Origin: an uncultured Marmoricola sp.
GTDB lineage: Bacteria; Actinomycetota; Actinomycetes; Propionibacteriales; Nocardioidaceae
DNA: 9,520 nucleotides
NCBI GenBank assembly: GCA_937868455.1
Contig: CALMMO010000087.1
Coordinates: forward strand, 1 to 9,520
Direction: 5' to 3'
Position 1 is the stretch's first letter, and each line of letters begins with the position of its first letter. The notes under the pieces were generated by a model. The model saw only the letters and a program-made list of their open reading frames with translations, was not told the DNA's origin and made no database searches. Positions 1 through 5,893 of this stretch are shown here, one piece after another. The translations under genes were made by a program, and so were the position numbers.

Positions 1-173
1 GGTGCGGCCAGTGCCGTGTCGAGATCGACGTAGTGAGCCCCAGGGATGTGGCGCTCGACGTACTCCTCAAAGCCGGAAGGCCCGCCGAGTCGATAACGCA
101 CGTCAAGCAAGACGGGCGCGCCTTTGTACAGACAAGCTTCCAATTCGTTAGCGTCCATCAAGGGTGTTTGCAC
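1..173 (-). CDS. sseA: SseA-type rhodanese/3-mercaptopyruvate sulfurtransferase, N-terminal part (partial)
   Basis: Reverse-strand reading gives a continuous frame that runs off the left edge, so only about the first 57 residues are visible. They read as the start of a tandem-rhodanese sulfurtransferase: a PLMDANEL-like opening, then LLDVRYRLGGPSG and, further on, RHIPGAHYVDLD. These match the first (structural) rhodanese domain of SseA/thiosulfate sulfurtransferases, which move sulfur from 3-mercaptopyruvate or thiosulfate to an acceptor. The catalytic Cys lies in the second domain, outside the window, so activity cannot be judged. I place the start at the GTG at 173-171 because the family usually has a short segment before the DVR motif. 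The ATG at 158-156 is the alternative. No good Shine-Dalgarno precedes either, so a leaderless or weakly initiated start is possible. The gene is transcribed divergently from the formate dehydrogenase operon across a 75-bp gap. The family call is fairly firm; the choice between thiosulfate and mercaptopyruvate as donor is open. Confidence 0.82.
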   Translation of the reverse strand, partial: MQTPLMDANELEACLYKGAPVLLDVRYRLGGPSGFEEYVERHIPGAHYVDLDTALAA

Positions 174-248
174 CCCAGAACAGTGCCACGCATGGGCGAG
201 CCACGCCTAGAGTGTCACCTACGTCACGTACCTACTTGGGAGGATCTG
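174..248. promoter_or_regulatory. Divergent control region between sseA and fdsG
   Basis: This 75-bp stretch is the only non-coding space from which both the sulfurtransferase and the fds operon can be expressed. It holds two adjacent palindromes: GTG-T-CAC at 212-218 and TACGT-C-ACGTA at 220-230. The second has perfect 5-bp arms around one base. A TAGAGT hexamer at 208-213 fits the actinobacterial TAnnnT -10 pattern for fdsG, but I see no convincing -35 at normal spacing. The palindromes sit just downstream of that hexamer, where a bound repressor or activator could act. The function is inferred only from position and symmetry. The regulator is not in the window. Confidence 0.4.
238..243 (+). 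promoter_or_regulatory. Ribosome binding site of fdsG
   Basis: GGGAGG lies 5 nt before the TTG at 249. It is one of the best Shine-Dalgarno matches in the window and decides the fdsG start. Upstream in-frame candidates, such as the ATG at 192, lack such a site and would overlap the divergent promoter region. Confidence 0.7.
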
Positions 249-680
249 TTGTCCACCACCGCTGGCTCGGCTCGAGCAACGCACGTCAGAGCCATCGCTG
301 AGCACCATCGCGCACTGCGCGGGCCTTTGCTCCCGATTCTGCACAACGTTGTTTCCGAGTTTGGCTACGTCAGTCGCGAGGATGTCGAAAGCATCGCCGA
401 TGTGCTCAACTACTCCATCGCTGATGTGCACGGCGTCGTGACGTTCTATGAAGACTTTCCCACCGAGCCGCCTGCACCTGATCCCGTCAGGATCTGTCGC
501 GGAGAGGCCTGCCAAGCAGTGGGCTCTCAGCAGTTGTACGACGACGCAGTTGCCGCCGGGCTCAACGTGCACCAGGTCTTTTGCCTAGGCAACTGCGCAC
601 TTGGGCCTTCGGGCACGATCAAGGGCACCCTGCAGGGTCGACTCGATCTCGCCAAGGTGCAAAAGGCGGCGACGGCATGA
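249..680 (+). CDS. fdsG: NAD-dependent formate dehydrogenase gamma subunit (NuoE-like [2Fe-2S] protein)
   Basis: A 143-residue protein of the NuoE/HoxE/FdsG thioredoxin-like [2Fe-2S] ferredoxin family, close to the usual FdsG length. The N-terminal half is the helical region (GPLLPILHNVVSEFGYVS, then the VHGVVTFYEDF signature). The cluster ligands are C83 and C88 (ICRGEACQ, C-x4-C) and C112 and C116 (FCLGNCALGP, C-x3-C), all present. In the Fds complex this subunit pairs with FdsB and carries one [2Fe-2S] cluster on the NAD side of the enzyme. The frame is open upstream to position 33, but that extension is antisense to the sulfurtransferase and looks nothing like this family. The TTG start is chosen for its Shine-Dalgarno at 238-243. 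The stop overlaps the fdsB start (ATGA, 677-680), so translation of the two is probably coupled. It is the first gene of the operon. Confidence 0.9.
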   Translation: MSTTAGSARATHVRAIAEHHRALRGPLLPILHNVVSEFGYVSREDVESIADVLNYSIADVHGVVTFYEDFPTEPPAPDPVRICRGEACQAVGSQQLYDDAVAAGLNVHQVFCLGNCALGPSGTIKGTLQGRLDLAKVQKAATA

Positions 681-2191
681 GTGTTGTCTGGGTGCCGGGC
701 GACGCCGCGGCCGTCAGTGTCGGCGCCGATGAGGTCGCCGCAGCCTTCGCTGCTGCCGGGGCGGTCGTCAAGCGCAATGGCTCGCGGGGGATGCTCTGGC
801 TTGAGCCTCTTGTCGAGGTCGAGACCGACTCGGGTCGCGTCGGCTATCCCAATGTTGACCCAGCCGATGTGGGCGCCGTGTTGGACTCCACTGCGGAGTC
901 GATCGGAGACCCGGCAGCGCATCCGTGGCTTGCTCGCCAGCAGCGGGTGAGCTTCGCACGCGTTGGCGTGATTGACCCTCAAGACCTGGCCGACTACGAA
1001 GCCCACGGTGGGTGGGCCGGTCTGCGCACGGCTTTGTCGATGACCCCAGAGGCGGTCGTTCAAGCCGTGCTTGACTCGGGCCTTCGTGGACGCGGCGGGG
1101 CAGGATTTCCCGCTGGCATCAAGTGGCAGACCGTAGCTGGCACCACGAGTGATCAGAAGTTTGTGTGCTGCAATTTCGATGAAGGCGACTCAGGCACTTT
1201 TGCGGACCGCATGATCGTCGAAGGCGACCCCTTCACCTTGATCGAAGGCATGATCATCGCGGCCTACTCCGTGGGGGCAAGCGAAGGCTATGTCTACGCC
1301 CGCTCCGAATACCCTCATGCCGTCGCAGCGCTGAGGCAAGCGATCGCCACTGCCTACCGCGAGGGCTTCTTGGGTGCCGACGTGTGTGGCAGCGGGTTCG
1401 CCTTTGACCTGCACGTGCGCGTGGGTGCCGGGGCGTACATCTGCGGTGAAGAGTCCTCGATGCTGGAGAGTCTGGAGGGCAAGCGCGGTGAAGTGCGGGC
1501 CAAGCCGCCGATCCCAGCGATCGCTGGCTTGTTTGGCCGACCCACCTTGGTTAACAACGTGCTGTCGCTGTGCGCCGTACCGATGATCTTGGCTGACGGT
1601 GCTGCGGCGTACTCTGCGCACGGCGTGGGCCGATCACGCGGCACACAAGTGTTCCAACTCGGCGGCAACATCGCCCAGGGCGGCATTGTCGAACTCCCCT
1701 TCGGCGTCACTCTCGGTGAACTGGTCAATGACTTCGGTGGCGGCACGATGTCGGGTCGACCAGTTCGCGCTGTTCAAGTCGGCGGCCCCTTGGGCGCCTA
1801 CCTCCCACCCAGCCAATTCGACTTGCCCATGGACTACGAAGCGTTCGCAGCTGCCGAGGCCATGGTCGGTCACGGCGGCATCGTGGTCTTTGACGACTCG
1901 GTCAACATGGCCTCCATGGCGAAGTTCGCTTTCGAGTTCTGCGCAGCCGAATCGTGTGGCAAATGCACCCCGTGTCGCATCGGGTCCGTGCGCGGTGGAG
2001 AAGCCATGCAGCGGGTTATGGACGGCATCGACGTCAGCGCCAACCTGATGTTGATCGATGACCTGTGCACGACCATGACCAAGGGTTCCTTGTGCGCCAT
2101 GGGTGGACTGACGCCAATGCCGGTGCAGTCAGCGATCAAACACTGGCCCGAAGACTTTGATGTTGAGCTTGTTGAGCAGGAGATCTCATGA
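677..2191 (+). CDS. fdsB: NAD-dependent formate dehydrogenase beta subunit (NuoF-like, FMN/NADH)
   Basis: A 504-residue flavoprotein subunit in which electrons from formate leave FMN to reduce NAD+. Residues 1 to about 100 are the cysteine-free N-terminal domain typical of FdsB, including RNGSRGMLWLEPLVEVET. The NuoF core follows: GLRGRGGAGFPAG at about 135-147 (FMN/NADH site), then CNFDEGDSGTFADR, GAGAYICGEES from residue 250 and RPTLVNNVLS. The [4Fe-4S] ligands are C427, C430 and C433 (ESCGKCTPC) with the fourth at C473 (SLCAMGG). No key residue appears to be missing. The N-terminal domain separates FdsB from respiratory NuoF and from HoxF fusions. I chose the ATG at 677, which overlaps the fdsG stop; an earlier in-frame ATG at 581 would lie deep inside fdsG and add residues unlike the family. 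The 3' end overlaps fdsA by four bases. Confidence 0.94.
   Translation: MSVVWVPGDAAAVSVGADEVAAAFAAAGAVVKRNGSRGMLWLEPLVEVETDSGRVGYPNVDPADVGAVLDSTAESIGDPAAHPWLARQQRVSFARVGVIDPQDLADYEAHGGWAGLRTALSMTPEAVVQAVLDSGLRGRGGAGFPAGIKWQTVAGTTSDQKFVCCNFDEGDSGTFADRMIVEGDPFTLIEGMIIAAYSVGASEGYVYARSEYPHAVAALRQAIATAYREGFLGADVCGSGFAFDLHVRVGAGAYICGEESSMLESLEGKRGEVRAKPPIPAIAGLFGRPTLVNNVLSLCAVPMILADGAAAYSAHGVGRSRGTQVFQLGGNIAQGGIVELPFGVTLGELVNDFGGGTMSGRPVRAVQVGGPLGAYLPPSQFDLPMDYEAFAAAEAMVGHGGIVVFDDSVNMASMAKFAFEFCAAESCGKCTPCRIGSVRGGEAMQRVMDGIDVSANLMLIDDLCTTMTKGSLCAMGGLTPMPVQSAIKHWPEDFDVELVEQEIS
2178..2182 (+). promoter_or_regulatory. Ribosome binding site of fdsA
   Basis: AGGAG, inside the last codons of fdsB, stands 5 nt before the ATG at 2188. 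With the ATGA overlap it supports coupled translation of fdsB and fdsA. Confidence 0.6.
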
Positions 2192-4989
2192 CCACCTTCG
2201 CCCCTGAACCTGATCTGGGCACCCCTGCAGTTGCAGCCTCCACTGAGGTCACGCTGAGCATCGACGGGCAGGAAGTCACAGTCCCCTCGGGCACCTCGGT
2301 CATGCGTGCGGCTGCAACTGCCGGGATTGAGATCCCCAAACTCTGCGCGACCGACAGCCTCAACTCTTTCGGTTCCTGCCGGATGTGTCTGGTCGAAGTC
2401 GAAGGCCAACGCGGCACCCCCGCGTCGTGTACGACGCCGTGCACCGACCAGATGGTCGTCACGACCACCTCTGAATCGGTGAAGGACCTGCGGCGCAACG
2501 TCTTGGAGTTGTACCTCTCCGACCACCCGGCCGACTGTGACGGCTGCGCGCGCGGCAACTGCGAGATCCAAGGACTCGCCCGCGATCTTGATGCCTCCAC
2601 GATCCGCTACGGCTTCGGCGCCCGGCACACCGATGCCGTGCCAGACCAGACCAACCCCTATTTCGATTACGACCCGGCTGCGTGCATCGTGTGTTCGCGC
2701 TGCGTGCGCGCGTGTGGCGAAGTGCAGGGAACCTTTGCGCTCACAGTCGAGGGGCGTGGATTCGACTCACGCATCTCCCCTGGGGGAACCGACTTCTTGG
2801 CCTCCGAATGCGTTTCCTGTGGTGCCTGCGTGCAGGCCTGCCCGACCGACGCGCTCGTGGAGAAGTCACTGGTCACCTTGGGCATGCCCACGCGCAGTGT
2901 CGAGACCACGTGCGCCTACTGCGGCGTCGGCTGTTCTTTCCGAGCCGAAGTCAGTGATGGGGGCGACGTCGTACGCATGGTCCCGTCGAAGGCTGGAGGA
3001 GCCAACGAAGGCCACAGTTGTGTCAAGGGCCGCTTCGCCTACGGCTATGCCTCCCACCAGGACCGCCAACTCAAGCCGATGGTGCGCGAGAGCATCAACG
3101 ACGAGTGGCGCGTGGTCTCCTGGGAAGAGGCGATCGACAAGATCGCCACCGGTTTCAAGGCCCTGCAGTCGACCTACGGTGTCGGCGCGATCGGTGCGAT
3201 CTCATCATCGCGATGCACCAACGAAGAGGTGTACGTCGTCCAGAAGATGGTGCGTGCCGCCTTTGGAAACAACAACGTCGACACCTGCGCCCGGGTGTGT
3301 CACTCCCCCACCGGCTACGGCTTGAGCCACGCCTTCGGCACGTCTGCTGGCACCCAGGACTTCAAGTCAGTCGAGTCTGCCGATGTCGTCTTGCTGATCG
3401 GGGCAAACCCCACTGATGCCCACCCAGTGTTCGGCTCGCGCTTGAAGAAACGTCTGCGTCAGGGAGCCGAGATCATTGTGGCTGACCCACGCCGGATTGA
3501 TTTGGTGCGCAGCCCCCACATCGAGGCCGCCCACCACCTGCCGTTGCTGCCTGGCTCCAACGTCGCGTTCGTCAATGCGATGGCCCACGTGATTGTCACC
3601 GAGGGCTTGCACGACCTGGAGTTCATCGAGAGTCGCTGCGAAAACGCCGAGGGCTACCTGGCCTTCATCGTGCAAGAGAGCAACTCTCCAGAGGCCACAG
3701 CCGAGATCACCGGCATTGACCCGGTGTCGTTGCGTGCGGCCGCACGGTTGTACGCCTGCGCTCCTAACGGCGCGATCTATTACGGCCTGGGCGTCACCGA
3801 GCACAGCCAAGGCTCAACCATGGTCATGGGCATGGCGAACCTGGCCATGATTACCGGCAACCTGGGCCGCGAAGGCGTCGGCGTCAATCCATTGCGCGGC
3901 CAAAACAACGTGCAGGGCTCATGTGACATGGGCTCTTTCCCCCACGAGTTCCCGGGCTATCGCCACGTGTCGCTCGATGATGTGCGAGCGATCTTTGAGC
4001 GCACCTGGGGGTTGACCTTGGATGCCCAGCCGGGTCTGCGCATTCCGAACATGTTCGACGAGGCCCTGGGCGGTTCATTTAGAGGCCTGTTCGTCCAAGG
4101 CGAAGACATCGCTCAATCCGACCCCAACACCGCACATGTCGAAGCAGCACTGCGTTCGATGGAGTTGGTGGTCGTTCAAGACCTGTTCTTGAACGAGACT
4201 GCGAAGTTCGCGCACGTGTTCTTGCCAGGAACCAGTTTCTTGGAGAAGGACGGCACATTCACTAACGCCGAGCGCCGCATCAACCGGGTTCGACCAGTCA
4301 CTGCCAGTAAGACAGGCAAAGATGAGTGGGAGATCATCTGTGACGTGGCCACCGCCTTGGGCTATGAAATGAGCTACGACAATCCCTCGCAGATCATGGA
4401 TGAAATCGCCGCGACCACTCCGACCTTCGCCGGTGTTTCCTTCGCTCGCCTTGATGCCGAGGGGTCGATGCAGTGGCCGGTCAACGACGCCGCTCCTGAT
4501 GGCACGCCCACCATGCACGTCGGTGGCTTTGTGCGAGGGCTAGGACACTTGACTGAGACGCACTTCGTGCCGACGACCGAGCGCACCAACCGCAAGTTCC
4601 CGCTCATTCTCACCACTGGACGGATCTTGTCGCAGTACAACGTGGGCGCACAGACTCGACGTACTGCGAACCAAACCTGGCACCCTGAAGACATCTTGGA
4701 GATCCACCCATCCGATGCCCAGATGCGCGGCATCGCGACGGGCGATCTGGTCTCGCTGTCATCTCGGGTTGGCAGCACGGTCTTGCATGCGGAGGTCTCT
4801 GAGCGCATGCAACCTGGAGTGGTTTACACCACCTTCCACCACCCGGTGACGGGCGCCAACGTAGTCACGACCGAGAATTCCGATTGGGCCACCAACTGCC
4901 CCGAATACAAGGTCACCGCTGTGCAAGTTGACGTAGCCAACTCTCAAGCAAGTCAGCACGACCTGAGTCTGGAAGGGGCTAGCTGGTGA
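2188..4989 (+). CDS. fdsA: NAD-dependent formate dehydrogenase alpha subunit (catalytic, Mo-bis-MGD)
   Basis: A 933-residue catalytic subunit that oxidises formate to CO2; enzymes of this type can also run in reverse. Domains in order: a [2Fe-2S] ferredoxin domain (C53, C64, C67, C81); a NuoG-type His/Cys cluster (H113, C117, C120, C125); two [4Fe-4S] motifs (C166, C169, C172, C176 and C208, C211, C214, C218); the molybdopterin-oxidoreductase Fe4S4 site (C242, C245, C249, C278); the Mo-binding core; and a C-terminal molybdopterin-dinucleotide domain (TTGRILSQYNVGAQTRRTA, then TTENSDWATNCPEYKVTAVQ). The Mo ligand is C371 followed by H372 (CARVCHSPTGYGL), with R570 in NPLRGQNNVQG. From memory these correspond to the Cys/His/Arg trio of R. 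capsulatus FdsA. The codon at 371 is TGT, so this is a Cys, not a Sec, enzyme. There is no twin-arginine signal, so it is cytoplasmic. One oddity: the second Cys pair of the His/Cys cluster is spaced C-x4-C where I expect C-x5-C. The end overlaps fdsD by four bases. Confidence 0.96.
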   Translation: MTTFAPEPDLGTPAVAASTEVTLSIDGQEVTVPSGTSVMRAAATAGIEIPKLCATDSLNSFGSCRMCLVEVEGQRGTPASCTTPCTDQMVVTTTSESVKDLRRNVLELYLSDHPADCDGCARGNCEIQGLARDLDASTIRYGFGARHTDAVPDQTNPYFDYDPAACIVCSRCVRACGEVQGTFALTVEGRGFDSRISPGGTDFLASECVSCGACVQACPTDALVEKSLVTLGMPTRSVETTCAYCGVGCSFRAEVSDGGDVVRMVPSKAGGANEGHSCVKGRFAYGYASHQDRQLKPMVRESINDEWRVVSWEEAIDKIATGFKALQSTYGVGAIGAISSSRCTNEEVYVVQKMVRAAFGNNNVDTCARVCHSPTGYGLSHAFGTSAGTQDFKSVESADVVLLIGANPTDAHPVFGSRLKKRLRQGAEIIVADPRRIDLVRSPHIEAAHHLPLLPGSNVAFVNAMAHVIVTEGLHDLEFIESRCENAEGYLAFIVQESNSPEATAEITGIDPVSLRAAARLYACAPNGAIYYGLGVTEHSQGSTMVMGMANLAMITGNLGREGVGVNPLRGQNNVQGSCDMGSFPHEFPGYRHVSLDDVRAIFERTWGLTLDAQPGLRIPNMFDEALGGSFRGLFVQGEDIAQSDPNTAHVEAALRSMELVVVQDLFLNETAKFAHVFLPGTSFLEKDGTFTNAERRINRVRPVTASKTGKDEWEIICDVATALGYEMSYDNPSQIMDEIAATTPTFAGVSFARLDAEGSMQWPVNDAAPDGTPTMHVGGFVRGLGHLTETHFVPTTERTNRKFPLILTTGRILSQYNVGAQTRRTANQTWHPEDILEIHPSDAQMRGIATGDLVSLSSRVGSTVLHAEVSERMQPGVVYTTFHHPVTGANVVTTENSDWATNCPEYKVTAVQVDVANSQASQHDLSLEGASW
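4971..4978 (+). promoter_or_regulatory. Ribosome binding site of fdsD
   Basis: GGAAGGGG near the end of fdsA lies 7 nt before the GTG at 4986. It supports that GTG, in the GTGA stop/start overlap, as the true fdsD start. Confidence 0.6.
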
Positions 4990-5240
4990 TTGCGCAACCT
5001 GCGGTGATCCGCCTAGGCAACGATATTGCTCGCCAATTTGCCCACATGCCCGAGCGCACAGCCGCCGAGGAGATCGCGACGCACATTGAGAAGTTTTGGA
5101 CTCCCAAGATGCTCAATGAACTCTTCGACCTGGCAAAGCCTTCGAACCCCGACATCGACCCTTTGTTGATCCACGCTGTGTCGTGCATGGTTGTTGACGA
5201 CGTCGACCACGATGAACTGGTGGAGCCATCGGGTGGCTGA
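4986..5240 (+). CDS. fdsD: Formate dehydrogenase delta subunit
   Basis: An 84-residue protein with the features of the FdsD family. The N-terminal part reads VIRLGNDIARQFAHMP; the diagnostic central motif is ATHIEKFWTPKML, matching the family's H-x2-KFW-x-P-x-M pattern; the acidic tail contains LLIHAVS. It has no cofactor motif, signal peptide or membrane segment. FdsD proteins accompany fdsGBA and are small accessory subunits needed for a fully active or stable complex; the exact role is less certain than for the other subunits. The GTG start overlaps the fdsA stop and has a good Shine-Dalgarno. Its last 8 bases overlap the thymidine kinase start. Length is normal for the family. With it the fdsGBAD set is complete, although fdsC, which normally completes cofactor insertion, does not follow. 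Confidence 0.88.
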   Translation: MIAQPAVIRLGNDIARQFAHMPERTAAEEIATHIEKFWTPKMLNELFDLAKPSNPDIDPLLIHAVSCMVVDDVDHDELVEPSGG

Positions 5241-5883
5241 ACTCCAGTTCTTCACCGGCACTATGGACTCTGGCAAGAGCACACTCGCGCTGCAGACCAA
5301 TCACAACCACGCCGCACGCGGCCGTCAAGGACGCATCTTCACCACGCTCGACCGAGCGGGGGCGGCCACGCTGTCCTCGCGCCTGGGGTTGACCCACAGC
5401 GCGGTCGAAGTCACTACTGACTTCAACTTCTGGCATTACGTCGTTGACACTCTGACTCGTGGTGGCCGCATCGACTACCTGATTTGTGATGAGGCGCAGT
5501 TCTATCAACCAGTGCAGATCGATCAACTGGCGCGCATCGTCGACGACCTCCAAATCGATGTGTTTTGCTTTGGCATCCTCAGCGACTTTCGTACCGCGCT
5601 GTTCCCCGGCTCTCAACGCCTCGTGGAGCTAGCAGATCGGATGCACGTGCTCCAGGTCGAAGCACTGTGCTGGTGTGGCCGCAAAGCCACCCATAACGCT
5701 CGCACCGAAAATGGCGACATGGTCACTGAAGGCGATGTGATCGTCGTGGGTGACGTCGACACCGACCACGAAACCGTCGTGGGCTATGAGGTGCTGTGCC
5801 GGATGCATCACCGACGTCGCATGAGCGCACAACGAGCGCGCGCGGTCTCGTTGGCACCAGATCCTTTGCCATTTGAGGACTAG
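5233..5883 (+). CDS. tdk: Thymidine kinase (type II, TK1-like)
   Basis: A 216-residue kinase that phosphorylates thymidine to dTMP with ATP in pyrimidine salvage. It has the P-loop GTMDSGKST at 9-17, the DEAQF box at 86-90 with E87 as the likely catalytic base, ILSDFR around 115-120, and structural zinc ligands C146 and C148 (LCWCGRKATHNAR) with C189 and H192 (LCRMHH). The C-x-C spacing is tighter than the C-x2-C of E. coli-like enzymes; from memory it is normal in actinobacterial homologues. The GTG at 5233 is chosen over internal or upstream starts because MAELQFFTGTM is the family's N-terminus and GGTGGAG at 5219-5225 sits 7 nt before it. The start lies inside the end of fdsD (8-nt overlap), so tdk is probably translated from the fds transcript, an uncommon pairing. 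The stop is 10 nt from the end of the converging phosphodiesterase-like gene, with no good terminator between them. Confidence 0.94.
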   Translation: MAELQFFTGTMDSGKSTLALQTNHNHAARGRQGRIFTTLDRAGAATLSSRLGLTHSAVEVTTDFNFWHYVVDTLTRGGRIDYLICDEAQFYQPVQIDQLARIVDDLQIDVFCFGILSDFRTALFPGSQRLVELADRMHVLQVEALCWCGRKATHNARTENGDMVTEGDVIVVGDVDTDHETVVGYEVLCRMHHRRRMSAQRARAVSLAPDPLPFED

Positions 5884-5893
5884 CTCTGCGGAA

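Noticed and set aside
33..248. Extension of the fdsG reading frame upstream of TTG 249
   Set aside because: It is antisense to a recognisable sulfurtransferase N-terminus, has no FdsG-like residues, and the strong ribosome binding site lies at 238-243.
581..676. Upstream in-frame ATG for fdsB
   Set aside because: It lies within fdsG and encodes residues foreign to FdsB. The ATG at 677 gives the expected N-terminus and a normal ATGA overlap.
1870..2628. Long minus-strand open frame opposite the fdsB/fdsA junction
   Set aside because: Its sequence has no family resemblance and it is fully antisense to two well-conserved genes. Long antisense frames are expected in high-GC coding DNA.
3298..3300. 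Possible selenocysteine at the FdsA active site
   Set aside because: The codon is TGT, a plain cysteine, so no recoding or SECIS element is needed.
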